From Leptospiraceae bacterium (GTDB lineage Bacteria > Spirochaetota > Leptospiria > Turneriellales > Turneriellaceae), in the NCBI GenBank assembly GCA_016788945.1, contig JAEUSA010000450.1, positions 1 through 28,066 on the forward strand: a stretch of DNA of 28,066 nucleotides. The letters are read 5' to 3'. Shown in pieces: positions 1 to 7,648 of the stretch (the first letter of the stretch is position 1; each line of letters starts with the position of its first letter). Below the pieces are notes generated by a model. That model was not told the origin of the DNA. It ran no database searches and saw only the letters and a list, made by a program, of their open reading frames with translations. The position numbers and the translations under genes are program-made.

Positions 1-1457
1 ATTTTTTCGCGCAGATAGCTGCGTACATCTGCAGCTGTCAGTGCCATACCCTCTTTAACGATAATAAACGCACCGACGATTTCACCGTATTTTTTATCGG
101 GCAGGCCGACAATGGCGCATTCAGAAATGGCGTCGTTCTTGTAGAGCACCTCTTCGATTTCTTTCGGGTAGATGTTTTCACCGCCCTGAATAATCATTTC
201 TTTTTTACGGCCGGTGATATAATAGTAACCCTCATTGTCGCGATGGCCTAAATCCCCCGTGTGTAACCAACCGTCGATCAGCGTTGATTTGTTCGCTTCA
301 TCTTTTTTGTAGTAGCCCGTCATCATATTCGGCCCGCGTATGACGATTTCACCGATTTCGCCGTCAGGCAGAAATTCATTGCGGTCGTGAATGTTGGCGT
401 TGACAATCGCCATTTCTTGACCTGGAATCGCGAGGCCGATCGAACCAATCTTGCGCTTGCCTTTGAGCGGGTTCAGCGATGACACGCAGGTACCTTCGGA
501 AAGGCCATAGCCCTCGATAATTTTTCCCTTAAATTTATCTTCGAACTTGTTAAATACCTCTACCGGCATGGGAGCCGCACCGCAGATGCAGGCTTTTAGG
601 AAAGATAAGTCTTGCCCTTCGGCCTCCTTGAGTTCGTTAAGAAAGTTATAGATCGTCGGGACACCGCTGAATGTCGTGCAGCGGAATTTCTTCAGCGTAT
701 CGATGAAAGATCGTGGTTTGAATCCCTCTTCGAGCACTACACTGGCGCCGGCCCACAGCGTCGACATCATCGAGGCAATCTGCGCATTGACGTGAAAAAG
801 CGGCATGATGCATAGCGCGGTGTCATCGGCGGTCAAGTCGATCATCTGGTGCGTGACATAACTGTTGTAGAGTATATTGCCGTGGTTGAGAATGACTCCT
901 TTGGGGTGCCCCGTGGTGCCTGAGGTATAGATCATCGAAGCTTTGTCTTTTGCACCCGGCAAAGGCCGGTAAGGCACGGCTTTCGCCATTTGCGCGCTGA
1001 AATCTCCGGCGTTCGCAATACCGTCGTCTTTTTCCGTCAACAGCACATGCTGCAGCTGAGTAAGTCGTGGCCATACCGCGTCGAGAGTCTTGCGCAGCGC
1101 GGGTGTCGTCACCAGTATTTTTGCATCACAGTCGTTGATGATATATTCGAGCTCTTCGCCTTTGAGTAATGTATTAATCGTTACCGCGGTAAATCCGCCT
1201 GTCATCGCACCGAACCAAGCGAATAAGAACTCCGGTGCATTAGGCACCAGAATGGCAATATGCTCGCCGTGCCGGGCTCCGAGAGACTTAAACAGACCCG
1301 CTACGCGTGCGGCTTTTTCTTCCATCTCGCCATAGGTCCATGAGCGATCATAGAAGTGCAGGTAGGTTTTGTCGCGGTATTGGTTGACCCGTTCAGCCCA
1401 GAGTTGGCTGATCGAGTTGTAGGGTACATCGGTCTTAATATCGGCAAAGGGATTCAT
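1..1457 (-). CDS. AMP-dependent acyl-CoA synthetase (C-terminus cut by window edge)
   Basis: Translating the reverse strand from ATG at 1457 gives an uninterrupted frame of 485 codons to the left edge. Class I adenylate-forming motifs are visible: the P-loop TSGTTGHPKG (around residues 178-187), YGLSEG (from residue 317) and HTGDLG (from residue 399), followed by the hinge region with TGRKKEMIIQGGENIYP. The enzyme would activate a carboxylic acid, probably a fatty acid, to acyl-AMP and then acyl-CoA. The catalytic lysine (A10) region lies beyond the window, so roughly the last 20-40 residues are missing. A second in-frame ATG at 1469 adds four residues; neither start has a clear Shine-Dalgarno. 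The acid substrate cannot be read from sequence. The gene is divergent from the metallo-hydrolase at 1580. The family is certain; the chain length it uses is unknown. Confidence 0.9.
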   Translation of the reverse strand, partial: MNPFADIKTDVPYNSISQLWAERVNQYRDKTYLHFYDRSWTYGEMEEKAARVAGLFKSLGARHGEHIAILVPNAPEFLFAWFGAMTGGFTAVTINTLLKGEELEYIINDCDAKILVTTPALRKTLDAVWPRLTQLQHVLLTEKDDGIANAGDFSAQMAKAVPYRPLPGAKDKASMIYTSGTTGHPKGVILNHGNILYNSYVTHQMIDLTADDTALCIMPLFHVNAQIASMMSTLWAGASVVLEEGFKPRSFIDTLKKFRCTTFSGVPTIYNFLNELKEAEGQDLSFLKACICGAAPMPVEVFNKFEDKFKGKIIEGYGLSEGTCVSSLNPLKGKRKIGSIGLAIPGQEMAIVNANIHDRNEFLPDGEIGEIVIRGPNMMTGYYKKDEANKSTLIDGWLHTGDLGHRDNEGYYYITGRKKEMIIQGGENIYPKEIEEVLYKNDAISECAIVGLPDKKYGEIVGAFIIVKEGMALTAADVRSYLREK

Positions 1458-1579
1458 TGCAGTCAGCATGCCGAGGCGGTTTGGCGCAGAAAAGTGTTTT
1501 TTAGATCGATTGTAGAGTAGTCACGGAGTAATAAAAAGCCTTGGCCCGGCGATGCCGATACCGGTTACGTTATGCCCTC

Positions 1580-2944
1580 ATGGCAACCTCGATTACTTTT
1601 CTCGGCGGTGCCGGTACGGTCACCGGCTCAAAGTACCTTATTCAACACGATGGCAAAAAAATTCTTATCGATTGTGGTCTGTTTCAGGGGCTCAAGACGC
1701 TGCGCGTACGAAACTGGAGCCCGTTGCCGATCAACGTCAGCGAAATTGATGCGGTCGTGCTCACCCACGCGCACGTCGATCACTCCGGTTATATACCACG
1801 TCTGATCAAAGACGGCTTTCGCGGACGTATCTACGCGACGGCAGCAACGCACGATCTGTGTAAGATCTTACTGCCCGATACCGGTTATCTGATGGAAGAA
1901 GAAGCTGCTTATCTTAACAAACGCAACCGCACAAAACATAAGCCCGCGTTGCCGTTGTTCTCGCAGGCTGAAGCGGAATTATCGCTGCAGTATTTCGAGC
2001 CAATGCCTTTCAACGATCGTATTAATCTGCCGGGCGGTATTTCTTTTGAGTTCACCTATGCGGGTCATATCTTTGGCGCGGCTCAGGTGATTATGAAATG
2101 TGACGGCAAGCAGATTGCCTTCACGGGCGATATCGGGCGCATGCAAGATCCGCTGCTTTATCCCCCGGCGAAGCTCACGGGGGCAGACTTTCTCGTCATG
2201 GAGTCGACGTACGGTAACCGGCTGCACGAAAATGACAGCGTTGCTGATACGCTCGAAAAAATTATCTGTGACACGCATGCACGCGGTGGAGTCATCGTGA
2301 TTCCCGCATTTGCCGTTGGTCGTGCACAGGCGCTGATGTATTACCTCGCCGAACTCAAAAAAGCCGGGCGAATTCCCGATTTTCCGATGTATCTCAACAG
2401 CCCGATGGCAGAAAACGCCAGCGGATTGCTCACCAAATATCGTGAACTGCACCGTCTCGATGTGGCGGATTGTGATGCCACATGCAATGTCGTCCGTTAT
2501 GTGCGCAGTCCCGATGAGTCACGCTGGTTAAACGAACAAAAAGGGCCGATGCTGATTATTTCCGCCAGTGGTATGCTGACAGGGGGTAGGGTATTGCACC
2601 ATGTGAAAGCGTTCGGCGGTGACCAACGCAACGCGATATTACTGACCGGCTTTCAGGCAGCGGGAACGCGCGGTGAGGCGCTGCAGCGGGGTGTGTCGGA
2701 GCTCAAAATCCACGGAGAATATGTACCGATCCGTGCCGAGGTGCATACGCTCGAAAATATTTCTGCGCACGCCGATTATGCTGAAATATTGCAGTGGCTC
2801 GAAGAATGCAACATCGGCCCCCGGCGTGTATTCGTGACCCACGGCGAGGCGGTCGCCTCCGACGAAATGCGTCGGCGCTTAATCGACAAATTTGGCTGGC
2901 ACGCCATGGTGCCTGATCACGGCCAAACTGTAGATTTGGCGTAG
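1580..2944 (+). CDS. MBL-fold beta-CASP metallo-hydrolase (RNA-processing exonuclease type)
   Basis: A 454-residue metallo-beta-lactamase-fold protein of the beta-CASP/RMMBL (YSH1/COG1236) type. Motif 2 is HAHVDHSGYIP, motif 3 is the His of AGHIFGAA, motif 4 is the Asp of FTGDIGR, and the RMMBL motif near the C-terminus is ISAHADYAE. The beta-CASP insert carries ESTYGNR, IPAFAVGRAQ and SASGMLTGGRV. All expected two-zinc ligands are present, so it should be an active nuclease; the family acts on RNA in bacteria. I chose ATG 1580 because MATSITFLGGAGTVTGSK is the usual family N-terminus; an upstream in-frame TTG at 1541 adds 13 unlike residues. No clear ribosome-binding site is seen. The gene ends inside a strong terminator hairpin, so it is probably monocistronic. 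RNA substrates are not inferable. Confidence 0.9.
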   Translation: MATSITFLGGAGTVTGSKYLIQHDGKKILIDCGLFQGLKTLRVRNWSPLPINVSEIDAVVLTHAHVDHSGYIPRLIKDGFRGRIYATAATHDLCKILLPDTGYLMEEEAAYLNKRNRTKHKPALPLFSQAEAELSLQYFEPMPFNDRINLPGGISFEFTYAGHIFGAAQVIMKCDGKQIAFTGDIGRMQDPLLYPPAKLTGADFLVMESTYGNRLHENDSVADTLEKIICDTHARGGVIVIPAFAVGRAQALMYYLAELKKAGRIPDFPMYLNSPMAENASGLLTKYRELHRLDVADCDATCNVVRYVRSPDESRWLNEQKGPMLIISASGMLTGGRVLHHVKAFGGDQRNAILLTGFQAAGTRGEALQRGVSELKIHGEYVPIRAEVHTLENISAHADYAEILQWLEECNIGPRRVFVTHGEAVASDEMRRRLIDKFGWHAMVPDHGQTVDLA

Positions 2945-2976
2945 CATGGTCGCGAAGCCACCATGCTACGCTTTTT
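2939..2976 (+). terminator. Rho-independent terminator after the beta-CASP nuclease
   Basis: A perfect 12-bp stem (GCGTAGCATGGT, 2939-2950, with ACCATGCTACGC, 2960-2971) encloses a 9-base loop and is followed by five Ts (2972-2976). The stop codon TAG (2942-2944) lies inside the left arm. It separates the nuclease gene from the bactofilin gene. TTTGGCGTAG around the stop could also pair with CTACGCGCCAAA at 2987-2998, with two bulged bases, giving a competing fold. Confidence 0.85.
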
Positions 2977-3011
2977 AAATGACGGCCTACGCGCCAAATT
3001 CAGGCTAACCC

Positions 3012-3464
3012 ATGGCGCTCGTCAAAAGCTCGCAGGAAATAACCAACTCTACCATCGGTCCAAACTCTTATTTTACCGGCCGTTTCTATATCAATGGCTC
3101 ACTGAAAATTGACGGCAAGTTCGAAGGGCGTGCGCTGCAGGCAGACCAGCTCTATATCGGTACAACCGGCAAGGTAAAAACCAGCGTTGCCGCCAACTCA
3201 GTCTTTGTTGAAGGCGTTATCATCGGCAATATTGCGGCAAAAAGCCGCGTCATGCTTCTGCCGACTGCGAAAATTTTTGGCGATATCAAAACTCCTGAAC
3301 TTATCATTCAAAATGGCGTAATTCTCGAAGGCCGCTGCGTGATTGCGAACGATCTCAAGGCTTCAGCCAAAGACGTAATCGAAGCAGAATACCTCAAAGA
3401 TAACCTGAACGAGAATATGCTGTTCCCGAAAAACGCTCGCACCGATAAGGCCGAGGCCAAGTAA
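3012..3464 (+). CDS. Bactofilin (polymer-forming cytoskeletal protein)
   Basis: A 150-residue protein typical of bactofilins: a short N-terminal tail (about 15 residues), a central region of short beta-helix repeats rich in G, V and I (residues about 20-120, for example NGSLKIDGKFEGR and KIFGDIKTPELIIQNG), and a charged C-terminal tail. Bactofilins polymerise without nucleotide into filaments or scaffolds at the inner face of the cytoplasmic membrane, and in spirochaetes they influence cell shape and envelope placement. Start ATG 3012 has only a weak purine stretch upstream (CAGG). The gene ends with TAA at 3462-3464. The same reading frame then continues open into pdxA, which is unusual (see findings). 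No metal-dependent peptidase partner (such as LmdC) is adjacent. Confidence 0.88.
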   Translation: MALVKSSQEITNSTIGPNSYFTGRFYINGSLKIDGKFEGRALQADQLYIGTTGKVKTSVAANSVFVEGVIIGNIAAKSRVMLLPTAKIFGDIKTPELIIQNGVILEGRCVIANDLKASAKDVIEAEYLKDNLNENMLFPKNARTDKAEAK

Positions 3465-3485
3465 TCTCGCTTCAGGCGTTCTGCA

Positions 3486-4535
3486 ATCGCTAACGCAGCA
3501 CAACCACGACCAGTTATTGTTACGCAAGGTGACGCCGCCGGCGCCGGGTGGTTCGCGTTCAGGCAAATTATCGCCGGTTACGGCAAATTGATTCCGAAAA
3601 ACAAGCAACAGCGCTACGCTCTGCGCCGCATCGTCACCGTGGGCGATGTTTTTGCCAACGATGAAGCGTTTATCCGCAAACACTTTCACATCGCCGATTT
3701 TTCTGCGAAACCTGAAGTACTCGATGCCTTGTTGACCGACAACAAAATCAAGAAACCTCTGTTTCTGAAGTTGCAGGCGGGCAAGCCGATCGAACCGGGT
3801 CGCGGCAATTCTCTCGTTGCCATGCGCTCATGGCACGCATTCCAGAAGGGCATGAAACTTTTTCAAGCCCACCCGAATTCGTCGCTGGTGACTCTACCGG
3901 TTTCCAAAGAACTCATCATGAAGGCCGGTGTGGATTTCACCGGGCACACAGAACAGCTCGCCAGCGCATTCGGTCGCAAAGTTTTCATGTGCATGTACCA
4001 TAAAAATTTTTCTGTGATACCATTGACCAACCACATTCCGCTGGCGCAGGTCTCCCGCAAACTCTATGAAGTTTCGCTCGACGACCTTGCCGTTGCGCTG
4101 AGGCTCTATCGCGGCATCTTTCAACCAAAGAAGAAAGTCGCGTGGTGCGGGGTGAATCCGCACTGTGGTGAAAACGGGCGAATAGGTAATGAAGAAGAAT
4201 TCGTGCGCCGGGGAATAGACGCGCTGGCGAAGAAAGGATCAGTCGTTGAAGGCCCGGTTTCGGCAGATGCGGTTTTCACCCGTCATGTCCTCGCTAAATA
4301 TTCTCTGATTCTTGCCAACTACCACGATCAGGGATTAATCCCTTTTAAGGCGCTTGCCGGAATGTCCGGTGTTAATACGACGCTGGGCCTGCCGCGGCTG
4401 CGCGTCTCACCCGATCATGGCACGGCTTTTTCGCAGACAGCTGCAAATGAGGTGGACATCACAGGCGTTCTCGCGAGTTTGCGGTTTGCATTCGAATTTG
4501 AGGAAACATGGCAGCAGGTATCTGGGCAGCCTTAG
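3486..4535 (+). CDS. pdxA: 4-hydroxythreonine-4-phosphate dehydrogenase PdxA (non-canonical start)
   Basis: PdxA oxidises 4-phosphohydroxy-L-threonine in the DXP-dependent pyridoxal 5'-phosphate pathway. Hallmarks, numbered from codon 3486, are GHTE (His154), NHIPL (His183), NPHCGE (His226), YHDQG (His280) and the C-terminal VSPDHGTAF; the three metal ligands are present. The N-terminal family motif is present as VIVTQGDAAGAG, with Ala in place of the usual Pro. That motif lies upstream of the first canonical start (TTG 3588), and the frame back to the bactofilin stop at 3464 holds no ATG, GTG or TTG. I place the start provisionally at ATC 3486, which gives 349 residues and an AGGCG stretch 8-12 bases upstream. 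It overlaps the next gene by 28 bases. Function is confident; the start is uncertain. Starting at TTG 3588 would yield 315 residues lacking the first beta-strand. Confidence 0.82.
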   Translation: MANAAQPRPVIVTQGDAAGAGWFAFRQIIAGYGKLIPKNKQQRYALRRIVTVGDVFANDEAFIRKHFHIADFSAKPEVLDALLTDNKIKKPLFLKLQAGKPIEPGRGNSLVAMRSWHAFQKGMKLFQAHPNSSLVTLPVSKELIMKAGVDFTGHTEQLASAFGRKVFMCMYHKNFSVIPLTNHIPLAQVSRKLYEVSLDDLAVALRLYRGIFQPKKKVAWCGVNPHCGENGRIGNEEEFVRRGIDALAKKGSVVEGPVSADAVFTRHVLAKYSLILANYHDQGLIPFKALAGMSGVNTTLGLPRLRVSPDHGTAFSQTAANEVDITGVLASLRFAFEFEETWQQVSGQP

Positions 4536-4864
4536 TCTTAGCCGCGTTAGCGTTGGTTTTTCTGACGTTTCGTGGCGGCGTCGATCTGTATAAGAAAATA
4601 TTGGGCTGGCTGACGCTGGCAGGCATCGTCTATTTCTACCAGAACGAATTGTTCGCCGGATACCGCATGCTTTCGGCCGGTGATTACAAAACCCAGTTCA
4701 AAGAGCTGGCGAGCGTCGTGCAGATTGCGATGCCGGCACTCGTTTTTGCGCTGTTTTGGAGCGCTTTTATCGTTTCATCGGCTATGGATGCCGGTAAGAT
4801 CCTATTGTTTGCGTTCGTCATTTTTCTGCTTTCGAGCGGTGCAAAAATTGCCCTAATGCTCTGA
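4508..4864 (+). CDS. Small multi-spanning membrane protein, unknown function
   Basis: A 118-residue hydrophobic protein with about four likely membrane helices (roughly residues 5-21, 33-45, 71-89 and 96-114) separated by short loops; the main polar loop (about 46-68) includes DYKTQFKEL. No recognised domain. ATG 4508 has a good Shine-Dalgarno (GAGGAAAC, directly upstream) and lies inside the last 28 bases of pdxA, so translation is probably coupled. No enzymatic motif is seen, and a link to vitamin B6 is not implied by sequence alone. The reading frame, ribosome-binding site and hydrophobic pattern make a real gene likely. Confidence 0.7.
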   Translation: MAAGIWAALVLAALALVFLTFRGGVDLYKKILGWLTLAGIVYFYQNELFAGYRMLSAGDYKTQFKELASVVQIAMPALVFALFWSAFIVSSAMDAGKILLFAFVIFLLSSGAKIALML

Positions 4865-4920
4865 CTCTGCCCCCTACAGTATTTTTGTAAGGCTTAGGAC
4901 GTATTTTCGACTGCTAAGGT

Positions 4921-5988
4921 ATGCAGCGATCGGAAGCCATCACGGAAAAAATGGCACAGCATCCCTTAACTCCTGTCTTATTCAATTGGTTGTCAGCCTC
5001 GCCACCGGACAATTTATTCAGAGTAAATCTTAAAAGTCTCGCTGGGGCATTATTGGTAGATTATCGCGTATTGTTGAGTGATTTTCTACAGATGGTCAGC
5101 GCAGGGCTCTTCAACCTTTCGTGGGAATTTCATTGCACGCATTGTAACGCGATTCCCGGTTTTAAGCATCACTTCGGTGAATTAAAATCAGAAGGGTTTT
5201 GTGAACTTTGCGATCTATCTTTTCGTAATACTCTTGATAAAAATATTGAGGTAACTTTCACTGCGCATCCTTCTTTTGTCAACATTCCCAACGGGGTGGT
5301 CACCAGATTTCGTGAGGATATGATACAGTCAGTTAAAGAACGCCGATATCATATGCCTGAGAAATTTCTATCAGGGTTAGAATGCCTGGCCAATGAGAAA
5401 TTTCGGGAGCTGTTCGGAGACCAGGTCTTATCGACGCAAGAAAGCCTCGCAGTGGAAACGGCATCATTTCTCTTTACAGATATCAAAGGCTCAACCCAAA
5501 TGTATTCCGATTTCGGCGATGCGAAGTCGTATGAAATTGTCAGAGAGCACTTTAAAATTCTATTTTCTGCCATTGAACGCAATAATGGCATTGTAGTCAA
5601 AACAATAGGGGACGCTGTAATGGGTAGTTTTCTCAGTTCGGCAGATGCATTGAATGCGGCGCTTGCCGCTCAGCAGGAGTTTTCCGCCCGTCAGTACAAC
5701 CAAGCAGGTTATCTTAAAATCAAAATGGGCATTCACGCAGGCAGCGCCATCGTCGTCAACCTCAACAACTCAGTCGATTATTTTGGCAATACGGTGAATC
5801 TCGCAGCGCGCGTGCAGGCCTCGGTCGATGATCACGACATTCGCTTCACGCGCCGCATACTTGATGATGTAGGGGTGCAAGGGATTCTTAAGGCGAGGCG
5901 GGCACGGCTTCTGCACAGGACGATGCAATTCAAGGGCATAAACGGGCCAGTAGACGTTTATACGCTGCGCGCTGCTGCTATGACGTGA
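4921..5988 (+). CDS. Class III adenylate cyclase with N-terminal Cys-rich domain
   Basis: A 355-residue soluble protein without membrane helices. Residues about 1-175 resemble the N-terminal module found before some cyclase domains (DUF5939-like) and carry two CxxC pairs (Cys72/Cys75 and Cys94/Cys97), a plausible zinc ribbon. Residues about 180-310 are a class III nucleotidyl cyclase catalytic domain: metal-binding Asp187 in FTDIKGST and Asp231 in TIGDAVMGSF, adenine-selecting Lys227 and Asp286 (VDYFGNTVN), and transition-state residues Asn293 and Arg297 (NLAARV). The full set in one chain means a homodimer should make cAMP from ATP. ATG 4921 follows TAAGGT. The first two-thirds of the gene are clearly more AT-rich than the rest. 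A likely downstream reader, the dual cNMP-binding protein, is encoded at 13834. Specificity for ATP rather than GTP is inferred from residues only. Confidence 0.88.
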   Translation: MQRSEAITEKMAQHPLTPVLFNWLSASPPDNLFRVNLKSLAGALLVDYRVLLSDFLQMVSAGLFNLSWEFHCTHCNAIPGFKHHFGELKSEGFCELCDLSFRNTLDKNIEVTFTAHPSFVNIPNGVVTRFREDMIQSVKERRYHMPEKFLSGLECLANEKFRELFGDQVLSTQESLAVETASFLFTDIKGSTQMYSDFGDAKSYEIVREHFKILFSAIERNNGIVVKTIGDAVMGSFLSSADALNAALAAQQEFSARQYNQAGYLKIKMGIHAGSAIVVNLNNSVDYFGNTVNLAARVQASVDDHDIRFTRRILDDVGVQGILKARRARLLHRTMQFKGINGPVDVYTLRAAAMT

Positions 5989-6008
5989 TTGGAAAACAAC
6001 GATTTCCG

Positions 6009-7127
6009 TTATGCATTTGTACCTAAGATTTCATTGTTCCACTGCAGCGCGTATCTGTCGGTCATGCCCGCAATGAAATCAGCGATGACCCGCTCGGCAC
6101 CTATACCCTCGATGCGTTCATAATAATCGGCGGGAAGCATGCGAGGGTCCATTTTGGCAAAATCAAAAATGCGTGAAATGATCTGCGCCGCACGTTCATT
6201 CATTCGCACGACGTCTGCGTGGCGGTAAAGATTTTTGAACAAAAACTGTTTGAGCTGCTTTACACGCGTATCCATTTCAGGCGAGAACGCAATCAGCGGT
6301 GGATTTCCTTCTTTACCGTTATACGTGAGCACGTCTGTCAGATTCTGTACTCCCGACTTCTCGATCTGTCGCCTTGAATTCTCAATCAGATCAGAGACCA
6401 TATGATTAATCATTTCGCGTATAGTCGCGCGAATGCGTATTTTTTGGCGCAACTTCGGGTAACGCGAAGATACATCGGTCAGGCGAACATGCCACAGCTC
6501 GACTTCTTCGAGCATATCGAGCTGCAGATGGCCACTCTCGAGGCCGTCATCGATGTCATGGTTATTGTACGCAATTTCGTCGCAGATGTCGACGATCAGC
6601 GCCTCGAGGCAATGGCCGAGCGGGCCCTCGGCTGGCGGCGTGGCGCCGGCGGGTATACTCGCATGTTTCTGCAGGCTTGCCAAAGTTCCGCGGGTAAGAT
6701 TGAGCCCCTGAAACTCGGGGTAACGCTCTTCGAGCATAGTGACGATGCGCAGTGTTTGTTCGTTATGGTCGAAGCCCCCATGAGATTTCATTTTCTCGTG
6801 TAGTGCCCGCTCACCGGCGTGCCCGAAAGGCGGATGTCCTAAATCATTCGCGAGCGCGACGGTTTCGGTTAGGTCTTCATTTAGACCAAGGGAACGGGCA
6901 ACCGTACGTGCGATCTGGGCGACTTCGATCGAATGTGTTAACCGCGTGCGAAAATTGTCGCCGAGATGGTTCACAAAGACCTGCGTTTTGTACTCGAGGC
7001 GGCGAAAATACTTTGAATGCACAACGCGGTCGCGGTCGCGCTGGAAATTGCTGCGCAGCGAATGCGGTGCTTCGGCATGCACCCGGCTTTCGAAATATTC
7101 GCCCTGCGCGGCGAGAGAAATCGGCAT
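6009..7127 (-). CDS. dgt: dGTPase-like HD-domain deoxynucleotide triphosphohydrolase
   Basis: A 372-residue protein of the dGTPase/dNTPase family, which removes tripolyphosphate from dNTPs. Family signatures are RDRDRVVHSKYFRRLEYKTQ, HLGDNFRTRLTHSIEV (His65, first metal ligand), GHPPFGHAGE (from residue 97), GGFDHNEQTLR and DEIAYNNHDIDDG. The metal-binding HD pair reads Asn94-Asp95: AAT where CAT/CAC is expected. This should weaken metal binding or alter activity. Other ligands are kept, and the rest of the frame is intact. Start ATG 7127 has no obvious Shine-Dalgarno. The gene is convergent with the cyclase (20-base gap) and divergent from the gene at 7192. Family identity is certain; catalysis is doubtful because of the substitution. 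Confidence 0.85.
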   Translation of the reverse strand: MPISLAAQGEYFESRVHAEAPHSLRSNFQRDRDRVVHSKYFRRLEYKTQVFVNHLGDNFRTRLTHSIEVAQIARTVARSLGLNEDLTETVALANDLGHPPFGHAGERALHEKMKSHGGFDHNEQTLRIVTMLEERYPEFQGLNLTRGTLASLQKHASIPAGATPPAEGPLGHCLEALIVDICDEIAYNNHDIDDGLESGHLQLDMLEEVELWHVRLTDVSSRYPKLRQKIRIRATIREMINHMVSDLIENSRRQIEKSGVQNLTDVLTYNGKEGNPPLIAFSPEMDTRVKQLKQFLFKNLYRHADVVRMNERAAQIISRIFDFAKMDPRMLPADYYERIEGIGAERVIADFIAGMTDRYALQWNNEILGTNA

Positions 7128-7172
7128 GTCTGATTATCGTCATCGCCGGTCTGTGAATTAATCTGCCGTCGG

Positions 7173-7195
7173 CCATTGTCGATAATGTACAATGG
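7173..7195. promoter_or_regulatory. Inverted repeat over a start codon in a divergent promoter
   Basis: CCATTGT (7173-7179) and ACAATGG (7189-7195) form a perfect 7-bp dyad separated by 9 bases, in the gap between dgt (-) and the gene at 7192 (+). The right arm contains the ATG (7192-7194). It could be an operator for a dimeric regulator or an mRNA hairpin that hides the start codon. No protein partner can be named. Confidence 0.3.
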
Positions 7196-7623
7196 AGCAA
7201 ATCGATTTTGTCGCGCTCGCCAGGGATACGTTCTTACCCGACGGCAGTGTCGACCGCGAGAAGGGTGACAGGTTGTGGGCTGCAATGTTTCAGCTACCTG
7301 AATGGTTATTTCTCATGACGCCGCGCAGTATGGAGCAGGGGCAGCCTTCTGCGCAGCAAATTGACGGCAAGGTATGGTATCTGGTATTTACCGACGGTGA
7401 TAAACTGCGTTTGTACGCAGAGCGCAACCGCAACCTCGACGAGAATGGCAATGCCTTGTTCATGACGATGACACCCGATAAAGCTGTCGAGTTCGCCCAC
7501 AATTGTCTGCAACTTGAGGTGTTCGGCATCCGCTTCAACGAAGGGCAGGCACACGGCTGGTTTTCGCCGATGCGCAATATCACGCTGTTTCCTGACTACC
7601 TCAAAAACAAAGGTCTTATCTGA
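7192..7623 (+). CDS. Small cytosolic protein, weakly SseB-like
   Basis: A 143-residue soluble protein with no signal peptide or membrane helix. The central block (PEWLFLMTP, then KVWYLVFTDGDKLRLYAE, then MTPDKAVEFAHNC) and the C-terminal FGIRFNEGQAHGWFSP follow the layout of SseB-family N-terminal domains: a value read-out strand, then a position helix, then a short strand ending in a polar loop. That resemblance is weak and is my inference; otherwise it is a hypothetical protein. ATG 7192 has no Shine-Dalgarno, and the region is a dyad. The gene is followed closely by the phospholipase C-like gene (25-base gap), so they may share a transcript. Confidence 0.65.
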   Translation: MEQIDFVALARDTFLPDGSVDREKGDRLWAAMFQLPEWLFLMTPRSMEQGQPSAQQIDGKVWYLVFTDGDKLRLYAERNRNLDENGNALFMTMTPDKAVEFAHNCLQLEVFGIRFNEGQAHGWFSPMRNITLFPDYLKNKGLI

Positions 7624-7648
7624 CTTGACGTGAGCGGTGCGCAGCCCC

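Noticed and set aside
1509..1514. TACAAT as a -10 for the acyl-CoA synthetase gene on the minus strand
   Set aside because: The hexamer is good, but no recognisable -35 lies 16-18 bases upstream, so it is not listed as a promoter.
5991..6007. GGAAA/TTTCC stem between the cyclase and dgt genes as a terminator
   Set aside because: Only 5 bp with a 7-base loop and no T-run; too weak to support.
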